This document shows positions 30,416 through 40,047 of a stretch of DNA of 64,000 nucleotides, one piece after another (the first letter of the stretch is position 1; each line of letters starts with the position of its first letter). The notes beneath the pieces are model-generated. The model saw only the letters and a program-made list of their open reading frames with translations, was not told the DNA's origin and did no database searches. The stretch comes from an alpha proteobacterium HIMB59 (GTDB lineage: Bacteria; Pseudomonadota; Alphaproteobacteria; HIMB59). The position numbers were made by a program, and so were the translations under genes. Location of the stretch: contig SGZV01000004.1 of NCBI GenBank assembly GCA_004321805.1, forward strand, positions 1 through 64,000, read 5' to 3'.

Positions 30416-30826
30416 ATGGATAAAATATTAGTTGTATTAATTTTTTTTGCTTCAAATCTTCTAGCAAATGACGTTATTACACAACGACAGGATTCCATGC
30501 AAAACTTCAATAAACTTATGAGAGAAGCTACGCAACTGTTAAAAAGTGGAGAAGTTCAATCGCTTAATGATATTTATGGTGAAATTGAAATTATTATGAA
30601 TGAATATCCAAATCTTTTTCCAGATGAAAGTTTTAAAGGTAAGACTAAAGCTAGTAGTGATATTATAGATAATCGTGATGCTTTTAACCAAATTGCATCT
30701 GAAACAGAGCAGTGGGCATCATTAGCTAAGATTGCTGCCAAAAATAATGATATTGAACAAGTTCAACAACACCACCAAAGTTTATTTAGCAGTTGTAAAA
30801 GCTGCCATTCTCGATTTCGAAATTAA
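30416..30826 (+). CDS. Cytochrome c'-like / c556-type monohaem cytochrome
   Basis: Signal peptide, four-helix sequence, C-terminal CKSCHSRFRN. Confidence 0.88.
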   Translation: MDKILVVLIFFASNLLANDVITQRQDSMQNFNKLMREATQLLKSGEVQSLNDIYGEIEIIMNEYPNLFPDESFKGKTKASSDIIDNRDAFNQIASETEQWASLAKIAAKNNDIEQVQQHHQSLFSSCKSCHSRFRN

Positions 30827-31753
30827 CTAGTAAATATCTGGGCCTGAAGGAATTATACCGTTGGGGTTGATTGTAGGATGGCTACCGTAATAATGTGCTT
30901 TAATATGATCAATATTGATTGTAGGCCTGATTTGAGAGTTATTTTTTATCTTATTTAAATATCGATAAATATTGGGGTAGTCGATTAACCTTTTTTTATT
31001 ACATTTAAAGTGTCCGACATACACCGGATCAAATCTCAATAAAGTTGGAAATAATCTTAAATCACATTCCAGAAGTTCACTTCCTAATAGATAAGTATTT
31101 TTACTAAGAAGATTTTCAATATGATCAAGTGCAATAAAAAGTTTATCTAACTCATTTTCATAAACGTTTTGATCTGTAGCAAAACCAACCTTATAAACTC
31201 CATTATTAATGTTGTCATAAGTAAATTTATTTAAGTCATCAATTTTTTTTTGATAAATTTGAGGATAAAAATCATTTGTATTATGAGCAATGTCATCAAA
31301 AACATTGTTGAACATTCTTATTATTTCCGATGATTCATTGCTGACAATTGTATTTAATTTCTTATCCCATAAAACTGGTACTGTAACTCTTCCAGAATAA
31401 TTAGGATTTGCTTTTAAATATATTTGATAAAGATATTTACTATCGAATAAATGATCAGGAGTAGACCCAGGAAAATCTTCATTGAAAACCCATCCATTTT
31501 CTAACATATATGGATTAACTATACTTACAGATATATGTCCTTCTAAACTTTTCAGAACTCTATACAAAAGTGTTCGATGCGCCCAAGGACAAGCTAAAGA
31601 AACATAGAGGTGGTAACGACCACTTTGAGGTAAAAAATTAGAGTCATGGCCTACATAATTTCTGAATTGTGATTCAGTCCGTATAAATTTTCCGCCATAT
31701 TTTTTGGTGTCGTACCATTTATCTTGCCATTTACCTTCTACTAAGAGACCCAT
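30827..31753 (-). CDS. Glutathionyl-hydroquinone reductase (GST family)
   Basis: RYHLYVSLACPWAHRTLLYRVLKSLE signature; YqjG/ECM4-like length and motifs. Confidence 0.92.
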   Translation of the reverse strand: MGLLVEGKWQDKWYDTKKYGGKFIRTESQFRNYVGHDSNFLPQSGRYHLYVSLACPWAHRTLLYRVLKSLEGHISVSIVNPYMLENGWVFNEDFPGSTPDHLFDSKYLYQIYLKANPNYSGRVTVPVLWDKKLNTIVSNESSEIIRMFNNVFDDIAHNTNDFYPQIYQKKIDDLNKFTYDNINNGVYKVGFATDQNVYENELDKLFIALDHIENLLSKNTYLLGSELLECDLRLFPTLLRFDPVYVGHFKCNKKRLIDYPNIYRYLNKIKNNSQIRPTINIDHIKAHYYGSHPTINPNGIIPSGPDIY

Positions 31754-31806
31754 AGATAATTATTCGATTTTAAATTATTATAGATCTTATAAATGACTAT
31801 TATTCT

Positions 31807-32202
31807 TTAAGAAAAATATTTTTTTATTTGTGGCTTTGAAATTAAATGAAAAATGATACCACATATAAGAATAAAAAATGTAACAAAATAATCTTTAAAA
31901 ATAGTATTTGGAGAAATTAAATTCATAACAAATAATCCTATGCTAAAACTGATCAAAAAAACTTTTAGAAAATGTAGGGGATAAACCTCTTTTGTTGCAT
32001 TTATTAAATACGAAATACCATAAAAAATAAAAGTCATAAAGATTGCAAGCCTCAATGCTTGCATTCTGTAAAATGGTAGTTCATTGTCTTGAATTACCTC
32101 AAAAGGAAAAATAATATTTATATTTAGAAGAATACAAATACTAAGAAACAATGCCCATGTAGAAAGCAGAAGCACTAATGCTTTCCCTATTATTCTAAGC
32201 AT
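31807..32202 (-). CDS. Small four-TM hypothetical membrane protein
   Basis: Hydrophobicity only. Confidence 0.55.
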   Translation of the reverse strand: MLRIIGKALVLLLSTWALFLSICILLNINIIFPFEVIQDNELPFYRMQALRLAIFMTFIFYGISYLINATKEVYPLHFLKVFLISFSIGLFVMNLISPNTIFKDYFVTFFILICGIIFHLISKPQIKKYFS

Positions 32203-32274
32203 AAATAATCATACTTTATTTTGTAGTTATAGCAATTTGTTGATCTAAATTATAAATATATATAAGAATATTCT

Positions 32275-33306
32275 ATGATTTTTAGACAGTTGTTTGACAA
32301 TGTTTCTTCAACCTATACTTATATCGTGGCTAGTAGAAAAGGCGGTGAGGCTCTTATTATTGATCCCGTTTTGGAAAATGTAGAACGTTACATTAGATTA
32401 ATGGAAGAGCTTGATTTGAAGCTGGTCAAAGTCATTGATACTCATATTCATGCTGATCATATATCCGGTATGGCTGAACTCAGAGATAGAACCAACTGTA
32501 TTTCAATTATGGGTGACGCAACTCCAAGCGATGTTGTTTCTATGCAAGTTAAAGACAATGATGAAGTAACTATAGAAGGCGTGAAATTAAAAGCTTTGCA
32601 TACGCCTGGCCATACTAACGACTCTTTTAGCTATTTGATGAATGATAGAATTTTTTCTGGTGACACTCTTTTAATTAGGGGCACGGGGAGAACAGATTTT
32701 CAAAATGGCGATCCATATGATGCTTATAATTCAATTTTTGAGAGACTTTTAAAACTTCCTGAGGAAACCCTTTTATATCCAGCTCATGACTATAAAGGAG
32801 ATACAGTGAGTACTATTGGCGAAGAAAAAAAGTTTAATCCACGTCTTCAAGTAACATCTGCAGAGGAATATGCAAATATAATGAATAATTTGAAACTACC
32901 TGATCCTAAGATGATGGATATAGCAGTTCCAGGTAATTTACAATTAGGCATAGATTTAAAAAGACAAAAAAATACTAATGGTCTAACAGCAGAAGAATTT
33001 CAAAAAGCAATTTTAAATGATGATCACATTATTTTAGATCTTAGAGAGTCTAGTGAAATTTTTCATGATGGTTTTATCAATAATTGTATTCATGTTCCTT
33101 TTGATAAAATTTCTGATTACCTTATTAAAGAAAAAGATTTTGTGAACACAAAAAAAATTCTTATGTATTGCGCTGTAGGCCATCGGTCTACTCTTGCTGT
33201 TCAAGTTTCAAAGTCTTATGATTATAAAAACTCATTTCATTTAATGGGTGGTATTAAAAATTGGATTGCCCAAGGTTATTCTATTAAAAAGAAAAACAGT
33301 CATTAA
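32275..33306 (+). CDS. Persulfide dioxygenase-like MBL fold protein fused to rhodanese
   Basis: THIHADHISG, PGHTNDSFSY, FSGDTLLIRGTGRTDFQNGD; C-terminal rhodanese loop YCAVGHRS. Confidence 0.93.
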   Translation: MIFRQLFDNVSSTYTYIVASRKGGEALIIDPVLENVERYIRLMEELDLKLVKVIDTHIHADHISGMAELRDRTNCISIMGDATPSDVVSMQVKDNDEVTIEGVKLKALHTPGHTNDSFSYLMNDRIFSGDTLLIRGTGRTDFQNGDPYDAYNSIFERLLKLPEETLLYPAHDYKGDTVSTIGEEKKFNPRLQVTSAEEYANIMNNLKLPDPKMMDIAVPGNLQLGIDLKRQKNTNGLTAEEFQKAILNDDHIILDLRESSEIFHDGFINNCIHVPFDKISDYLIKEKDFVNTKKILMYCAVGHRSTLAVQVSKSYDYKNSFHLMGGIKNWIAQGYSIKKKNSH

Positions 33307-33632
33307 TGGGATTTAAATCAGTAAATATTAATGAAGCGGTTATAGAAATTCAAAAAGGTGCTCTAATTATCGATGTTAGAGAACAAAACGAATATAGTGA
33401 AGCACATATAAAAGATAGTATTTTAGTGCCTCTTTCAACAGTTAGTGCTGCTAGAATTAATGAAATTAATATAGAAAATAAATTAATTATTATTCATTGT
33501 AGATCGGGCAAAAGATCAAAAGTAGCTGCCAATATTCTCTTAAGCCAAGATTATAAGGGTGAAATCTTAGAAATAGATGAAGGAATTATTGGTTGGATTG
33601 AAAATAATCAACCAGTCATTTCAGATTTATAA
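33306..33632 (+). CDS. Single-domain rhodanese
   Basis: IDVREQNEYSEAHI, active-site loop HCRSGKRS. Confidence 0.93.
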   Translation: MGFKSVNINEAVIEIQKGALIIDVREQNEYSEAHIKDSILVPLSTVSAARINEINIENKLIIIHCRSGKRSKVAANILLSQDYKGEILEIDEGIIGWIENNQPVISDL

Positions 33633-34427
33633 TTGTTTATATTAGGAATTACTGGAGCCTTACTAATGGGCTTAATTTTATCCCTTTTGGGAGCAGGAGG
33701 CTCTATACTTACTATGCCTATCTTAGTATATTTATTTTTCATTCCTGTCGTGGAAGCCACTAGTTACTCTCTCCTTATTGTGGGACTTACAGCTTTATTT
33801 GGATCGATAGAATATTTTCGAAGAAGATCAATTGATATAAAAACCGCAATCAGTTTTGGTGCCCCATCAATTATAGGTGTATTGATTGCACGTAAGTACC
33901 TTTTACCATCAGTTCCTGATCAATTTAATTTTGGAATATTGATTACAAAGGATTTTATTATAATGATTATTTTTTCAACTCTGATGATTGTAGCATCAGT
34001 GTTGATGTTAAAAAAAAATGAGTCTTTTCATAATCAAAAATATACAAGAGAGAAAAAAAATTATTTAATCATTGTACTTGAAGGTTTCATTATTGGTGGT
34101 GTTACAGGATTTGTAGGAGCGGGCGGAGGTTTTATAATTATACCTGCATTAGTTCTTCTTGCTGGTTTAGAGATGAAGATCGCTGTAGGCACTTCTCTCA
34201 TAATTATTGCATTTAAATCAATAATTGGATTCAGTAGCGATTATATTAATGGTTTTGAAACAGATTGGGTTTTTATTTTATATGTCATGTTAGCTACAGC
34301 ATTAGGTGTAATTATAGGAAATTATTTCTCAAAAAAATTGACAAGCAATCAATTAAGAAATTTCTTTGGACTCATGGTCTTAATAATTGGCCTATATATT
34401 GTTATTGAGCAAATTTTTAGTCTTTAA
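33633..34427 (+). CDS. TSUP family sulfite/sulfur exporter
   Basis: LILSLLGAGGSILTMPILVY and GGVTGFVGAGGGFIIIPALVLLAGLEMKIAVGTSLIII; TTG start. Confidence 0.92.
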   Translation: MFILGITGALLMGLILSLLGAGGSILTMPILVYLFFIPVVEATSYSLLIVGLTALFGSIEYFRRRSIDIKTAISFGAPSIIGVLIARKYLLPSVPDQFNFGILITKDFIIMIIFSTLMIVASVLMLKKNESFHNQKYTREKKNYLIIVLEGFIIGGVTGFVGAGGGFIIIPALVLLAGLEMKIAVGTSLIIIAFKSIIGFSSDYINGFETDWVFILYVMLATALGVIIGNYFSKKLTSNQLRNFFGLMVLIIGLYIVIEQIFSL

Positions 34428-34594
34428 GAAAAATAGTTGGTGGAAATCATATAATAGACCATATAACCGAATAACCCTATTACCAATAATATTAAAGGTA
34501 TTGTCGAAAGAGCGAATGCCTCTCTAAATTTCTTATTAAATATTAGCAGGGATGCTAATAGAAGTACCAATATAATTATTAATAATCTTATCAT
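34424..34594 (-). CDS. Possible 56-aa membrane protein (not in supplied ORF track)
   Basis: ATG at 34594 to TAA at 34424: MIRLLIIILVLLLASLLIFNKKFREAFALSTIPLILLVIGLFGYMVYYMISTNYFS. Confidence 0.5.
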   Translation of the reverse strand: MIRLLIIILVLLLASLLIFNKKFREAFALSTIPLILLVIGLFGYMVYYMISTNYFS

Positions 34595-34665
34595 TGTTGT
34601 TTATTATCTTTATTTTATAAATTTTTACTATTTTATATCTGTGATTTTCAATATAAATATTCTAC

Positions 34666-35439
34666 ATGTCTACAAAAATTGCAATTGCAGGTGCTATGGG
34701 CCGAATGGGTCAAAATTTAATTAAATCAGGACTTAAAAATGATAAAACTGAAATTGTTGGTGTCTTTGATATTGACAATATTGATCAAACTTTTTTAGTT
34801 TCAGCTGGACTACAGCCAGGTATAGCAATTACTAGAGAAACCTCTTTTGAAGCAGCTGATGTTGTCATTGATTTTACATCTCCCAAAGCTCTTTTTAATT
34901 TTACTGAGGCTGCTGTTTCCAATAGCACAGGACTGGTTATAGGTACCACGGGCTTAGAGGATCAACACTTCAAATTATTACAACAATCAGGTCATTCAGT
35001 TCCTGTTTTCTATGCTCCTAACATGAGTTTTGGAGTTAACTCTTTTTTTAGCCTTGCAAGAAAAGCTGCGGCACACTTGAAAGAGTTCGATATTGAAATT
35101 GTTGAAACACATCATCGATATAAAAAAGATGCTCCAAGTGGCACAGCAATTAAACTTGGTGAAGAAATTGCAGATGAGCTAAATTTTTCAAAAGAACAAT
35201 TTAATTTTAATCGTCAAAAAGACCAACAGGAAAGAAAGAAAAATGAAATTGGTTTTTCCTCAATGCGTGGTGGGAATATTCCTGGTGAACACACTGTTAT
35301 CTTTCATGGAGATAATGAAAGTATCGAATTAACACACCGGGCATTCAATAGAGAAATATTTTCTGATGGTGCGATCAAAGCTTCTATATGGCTCTCAAAA
35401 CAAAAAAAAGGTTATTTTACTTTTAAAGACTTACTTTAA
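34666..35439 (+). CDS. dapB: 4-hydroxy-tetrahydrodipicolinate reductase
   Basis: IAGAMGRMGQNLI, ETHHRYKKDAPSGTA. Confidence 0.97.
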   Translation: MSTKIAIAGAMGRMGQNLIKSGLKNDKTEIVGVFDIDNIDQTFLVSAGLQPGIAITRETSFEAADVVIDFTSPKALFNFTEAAVSNSTGLVIGTTGLEDQHFKLLQQSGHSVPVFYAPNMSFGVNSFFSLARKAAAHLKEFDIEIVETHHRYKKDAPSGTAIKLGEEIADELNFSKEQFNFNRQKDQQERKKNEIGFSSMRGGNIPGEHTVIFHGDNESIELTHRAFNREIFSDGAIKASIWLSKQKKGYFTFKDLL

Positions 35440-35870
35440 TAATTTTTAGATTTATATTTCTCAATAATTTTTTTTAACTTTAGTCTTCTTGCCGGACTAA
35501 GAAACTGCGCAAATATATTTTTTTTTCCTGCATATGATAAGGATAAATTATTTTTTTCATTTTTTATTGAAGACCAATGTAGATTATAACTTTGATCGTC
35601 AACAATACCTTCATCTTTAAGCTTTTGAATTCTGACCTCATCTCTATTTAAGATAATTCTTTGTTTATTTTTACTGTAATGAATAAAAACCATTGTACAA
35701 ATTACTAAGAGTAAAAATTCAACAATACCAAAGATTAAAATTGGCCAAGCCCCCACAAGTAGAAATCTAGCGCCTATAAAAAATATTAAACACCCCGTAA
35801 TTATCAAAAAAAAGATAATTTGTATGTGATTTAGGCTCTTATTTGGTTTAATATCTATCTGTCTTTTCAT
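35436..35870 (-). CDS. DUF2244 family membrane protein
   Basis: Two TMs and RIILNRDEVRIQK; position next to nth as in other alphaproteobacteria. Confidence 0.8.
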   Translation of the reverse strand: MKRQIDIKPNKSLNHIQIIFFLIITGCLIFFIGARFLLVGAWPILIFGIVEFLLLVICTMVFIHYSKNKQRIILNRDEVRIQKLKDEGIVDDQSYNLHWSSIKNEKNNLSLSYAGKKNIFAQFLSPARRLKLKKIIEKYKSKNY

Positions 35871-35871
35871 T

Positions 35872-36528
35872 TTGGATACATCAACAATAAATCAAATTTT
35901 TTCAAAATTAGCAAAAGCTATTCCTGCACCACAATCTGACTTATCATATATTAACAATTATACTCTTTTAGTTGCGGTAGTTCTTTCTGCACAATCCACT
36001 GATGCCCAGGTAAATAGAGCTACAAAGGATCTTTTTAAGAAATATGACACGCCAGAAAAAATTATAAAACTTGGTCTATCTGGTCTTATTTCTTATGTAA
36101 AAAGTATTGGATTATTTAATACAAAAGCTAAAAATATTATTGAATTATCTAAAATCCTAATTGAAAAATATCACAGTCAGGTGCCTGAAGACTTTGATAA
36201 ATTATTAGAACTTCCAGGGGTTGGGCGAAAAACAGCGAATGTTGTTATGAGTGTTGCTTTTGGATACACTACAATTGCCGTAGACACACATGTATTTCGG
36301 TTATCTCGACGATTAAACTTGAGTTTAGGAGAAACGCCGGATGCTGTTGAAAAAGATCTAATGCAGATAGTCCCTAAAAAGTATAAAAAAACTGCTCATC
36401 ATCTTCTAATTCTACATGGGCGCTATACTTGTAAAGCCAGAAACCCGTTGTGTAATGAATGTACAATATCTAAAGAATGCATACATTTTAAGAACGATAA
36501 TTATGGAAAAATAAAAAATATCCTATAA
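35872..36528 (+). CDS. nth: Endonuclease III
   Basis: HhH LPGVGRKTANVVM; AVDTHVFRLSRRL; Cys cluster CKARNPLCNECTISKEC; TTG start. Confidence 0.97.
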   Translation: MDTSTINQIFSKLAKAIPAPQSDLSYINNYTLLVAVVLSAQSTDAQVNRATKDLFKKYDTPEKIIKLGLSGLISYVKSIGLFNTKAKNIIELSKILIEKYHSQVPEDFDKLLELPGVGRKTANVVMSVAFGYTTIAVDTHVFRLSRRLNLSLGETPDAVEKDLMQIVPKKYKKTAHHLLILHGRYTCKARNPLCNECTISKECIHFKNDNYGKIKNIL

Positions 36529-36548
36529 AACATGTAGGCAATACTTCA

Positions 36549-39500
36549 ATGAAAAATATTAAAAAAATACTTATTGCTAATAGAAGTGAAATTGCTATTC
36601 GCATTTCTAGAGCTGCAACTGAATTAGGCTATAGAACTGTCTCAATTTATTCATATGAAGATCGTTTTGCTCTCCATCGATTTAAAACTGATGAAAGTTA
36701 TTTAGTTGGATCAGGATTAGGTCCTATTCAAGCTTATTTGGATTATAAAGGCATAGTGCAAATAGCTATAAATTCTGGATGCGATGCTATTCATCCAGGA
36801 TATGGTTTCTTATCTGAAAATCCAGATTTCGCTGATGAATGTGCAAAACATCATATTTTATTTGTGGGGCCTTCTTCGAAGATCATGAGATCTCTTGGAA
36901 ATAAAGTTGAAGCAAAAAAAACTGCCAATAATGCAAAAGTCCAAACAATTCCCTCAACTGGGCCTCTTCCAAAAGATATTAGTAAATGTAAGTCTCTTGC
37001 TAAAAAAATCGGCTATCCCATTATGTTAAAAGCTTCTTGGGGTGGCGGTGGTCGCGGTATGAGGGTTATTAGAAAAGAATCTGAGTTAGAAAATCAAATT
37101 AATACTGCTCGTAGAGAAGCAAAAAGCGCTTTTGGCAAAGATGACGTTTTCTTTGAAAGGTTAATAGAAAAGGCCTTCCATGTAGAGGTGCAAATTATCG
37201 GTGATACGTATGGTAATATTGTCCATCTTTTTGAAAGAGACTGCTCTCTTCAAAGACGACACCAAAAAGTTGTAGAAAGGGCTCCTGCCGCATATTTGAG
37301 CGAAAAAGAAAGACATGAAATTTGTAAAGCTGGTGTAAGAATAGGCCAGCAAGTTAATTACTCTTGTGCAGGCACTGTAGAATTCTTAATGGACGCAAAG
37401 TCCAGAGAATTTTATTTTATTGAAGTAAATCCCCGTGTCCAAGTTGAACATACTGTAACTGAAGAAATTACTGGAATTGATATTGTTAAGGCTCAATTCT
37501 TATTATCCGCAGGTGCAAAAATTGGTGACAATATCTGTGGTGTTCCCGTTCAAGAAGACATCCATATGAAAGGCCATGCCATTCAATCTCGTGTAACCAC
37601 TGAAGATGCGGCTAACGATTTTGCACCAGATTACGGTAAGATTACTGTTTATCGATCTGCAAGTGGTCATGGAATACGTTTAGATGCAGGAACAGCGTCA
37701 ACTGGCACTGTTATTACACCTTATTATGACTCACTTCTTGTAAAAGTTTCTGCTAAGGGCCAGTCACCCATTGAAGCAAAAGAAAGAATGAATAGAGCCT
37801 TAAGTGAATTTAGAGTTCGAGGAGTTAAAACTAATATCCCTTTTCTTTTAAAGCTAATTAATCATGATGGTTTCGATAAGTTTGATTATCATACTAAATT
37901 TATAGATAGTGAAAAAAGCTTATTTGAATTTAGTAGCAGAAAAGATAGAGCTACTAAAACACTCAACTTTTTAGCTGAGGTTATAGTCAATGGAAATGCA
38001 GAAGTTGCTAATCGACCAAAGTTAAGAGAAACAATTCCTGCTAAACTTTCAGATTATGGTATTGCTAAATCAAAAAAAGCTCAGCAAGCAGTTGGCCAAA
38101 CATTCAAACAAATTTTAGACCATAAAGGACCTAAAGAAGTAGCAAAATCTGTATTAAAACAAAAAAAATTATTAATCACAGATACTACTTTTCGTGATGC
38201 TCATCAATCACTTATAGCAACTAGAATGAGAACCCAAGATATGTTGGGAATAACAGATTTATATGAAGAGAGATTAAAAAGTTTATTTTCTATTGAATGT
38301 TGGGGCGGAGCTACTTTTGACTGTGCCCTAAGATTCCTGAAAGAAGACCCTTGGGAAAGATTAGAAAAATTAAGAGAACAAATCCCCTCTGCTTTATTAC
38401 AGATGTTATTTAGAGGTTCAAATGCACTTGGGTATACAAATTATCCAGACAATGTTCTTAGAAGATTTATTCAATTATCTGCAAAGTCTGGGATAGATGT
38501 TTTCAGAATATTTGATGCACTTAATTGGATAGAAAATATGAAAATATCTATTGATGAAGTTTTAAAATCAGGAAAAATTTGTGAAGCTTCAATTTGTTAT
38601 TCAGGTGATCTGTCTTCACCTTCTGAAAAAAAATATACTCTTGATTATTATCTTAAAATGGCTGAAAAACTTGAAAAAATGGGGGTACACTTTTTAGCAA
38701 TTAAAGACATGGCAGGTCTTTGTAAACCTAAAGCTGCAAAAATACTTTTTAAAGAATTGAAAAAAAATATAAAAATCCCGATACATTTCCATACTCATGA
38801 CACAAGTGGCAATGGAATAGCCTCGCTATTAAACGCATCTGATGCAGGTGTCGACATCGTTGATGTTGCAATCGACTCTTGGTCAGGCTTTACATCTCAA
38901 CCAAGCTTCGGTGCGATGGTTGAGTCATTGGATGGCAATTCAAGAGATCCTAAAATTTCTTCTGCTGTTGTGAGAACTGCTGCTAATTATTGGGAGGGTG
39001 TCAGAAAACAATATCAACCTTTTGAGAGCAAGGCTCGCACTAGCATGTCTGAGGTTTATCTACATCAAATGCCAGGTGGTCAATATACTAATTTAAGAGA
39101 ACAAGCCCGCTCCATGGGTATAAATGACGAAAGGTGGCCAGAACTCGCCTCAATGTATGCCGAAGTAAACAAAATCTTTGGTGATGTTATTAAGGTAACT
39201 CCAATTTCTAAGGTTGTAGGGGATATGGCCATATATATGTTAGCGAATAATATTCAAATTTCTGATGTTTTAGATCCAAATAAAGATGTTGGTTTTCCTG
39301 CATCGGTAATAGAATTTTTTAGTGGTCGTTTAGGCCAGCCTTATAAAGGCTTTCCTAGGTCTCTTCAAAAAAAGATTTTAAAGGGAAAAAAACCAATTGC
39401 ATATCGCTTCGGTTCAAAAATACCATCACTTAATATAAAAAATCGAACTAAAGAATTAGAGAAAACTTACAAAGAAACCATATCTGAAAAAGACACTTTA

Positions 39501-40013
39501 TCACAAATATTCTTTCCTGAAGTTTTTGATGAATATATGAAACATAAAAAACAATTTGGTAATACGAGTGTTATTCCAACTTCAAACTACTTTTTTGGTA
39601 TGAATACTGGTGAAGAAATTTATGTTGCTATTGAACCAGGAAAGACTCTTATTATAAGATACTTTACTCTTAGTGAACCTAACGAAAAAGGTCATCGAAC
39701 TGTTTATTTTGAATTGAACGGTCAACCCAGATCTGTAGACATCAAGGACCACTCCATTGCAGTAGACGATCTTGCAAAAGAAATGGCAGATCCTAGCAAT
39801 AAGGAACATGTTGCAGCTCCTATTCCTGGGTTACTTGTAGACGTTGCTGTTACAGAGGGTATTAGAGTACAAAAAGGAGCCAAGCTTTGTACCATTGAAG
39901 CTATGAAAATGGAAACAGTAATATATGCCGATCAAACTGGCACTGTTAATAAAATTTTCGCTTCTGCTGGTGAAAATATTGATGCTAATCAACTTTTATT
40001 TATCATAAAATAA
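36549..40013 (+). CDS. pyc: Pyruvate carboxylase
   Basis: 1154 aa; biotin carboxylase, carboxyltransferase (TFRDAHQSL) and biotinyl EAMKMETV. Confidence 0.97.
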   Translation: MKNIKKILIANRSEIAIRISRAATELGYRTVSIYSYEDRFALHRFKTDESYLVGSGLGPIQAYLDYKGIVQIAINSGCDAIHPGYGFLSENPDFADECAKHHILFVGPSSKIMRSLGNKVEAKKTANNAKVQTIPSTGPLPKDISKCKSLAKKIGYPIMLKASWGGGGRGMRVIRKESELENQINTARREAKSAFGKDDVFFERLIEKAFHVEVQIIGDTYGNIVHLFERDCSLQRRHQKVVERAPAAYLSEKERHEICKAGVRIGQQVNYSCAGTVEFLMDAKSREFYFIEVNPRVQVEHTVTEEITGIDIVKAQFLLSAGAKIGDNICGVPVQEDIHMKGHAIQSRVTTEDAANDFAPDYGKITVYRSASGHGIRLDAGTASTGTVITPYYDSLLVKVSAKGQSPIEAKERMNRALSEFRVRGVKTNIPFLLKLINHDGFDKFDYHTKFIDSEKSLFEFSSRKDRATKTLNFLAEVIVNGNAEVANRPKLRETIPAKLSDYGIAKSKKAQQAVGQTFKQILDHKGPKEVAKSVLKQKKLLITDTTFRDAHQSLIATRMRTQDMLGITDLYEERLKSLFSIECWGGATFDCALRFLKEDPWERLEKLREQIPSALLQMLFRGSNALGYTNYPDNVLRRFIQLSAKSGIDVFRIFDALNWIENMKISIDEVLKSGKICEASICYSGDLSSPSEKKYTLDYYLKMAEKLEKMGVHFLAIKDMAGLCKPKAAKILFKELKKNIKIPIHFHTHDTSGNGIASLLNASDAGVDIVDVAIDSWSGFTSQPSFGAMVESLDGNSRDPKISSAVVRTAANYWEGVRKQYQPFESKARTSMSEVYLHQMPGGQYTNLREQARSMGINDERWPELASMYAEVNKIFGDVIKVTPISKVVGDMAIYMLANNIQISDVLDPNKDVGFPASVIEFFSGRLGQPYKGFPRSLQKKILKGKKPIAYRFGSKIPSLNIKNRTKELEKTYKETISEKDTLSQIFFPEVFDEYMKHKKQFGNTSVIPTSNYFFGMNTGEEIYVAIEPGKTLIIRYFTLSEPNEKGHRTVYFELNGQPRSVDIKDHSIAVDDLAKEMADPSNKEHVAAPIPGLLVDVAVTEGIRVQKGAKLCTIEAMKMETVIYADQTGTVNKIFASAGENIDANQLLFIIK

Positions 40014-40047
40014 TTATTTCCAACAATTAATATGATACTTTTGATAA

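Noticed and set aside
39582-39809. Minus-strand ORF in pyc
   Set aside because: Antisense shadow inside pyruvate carboxylase
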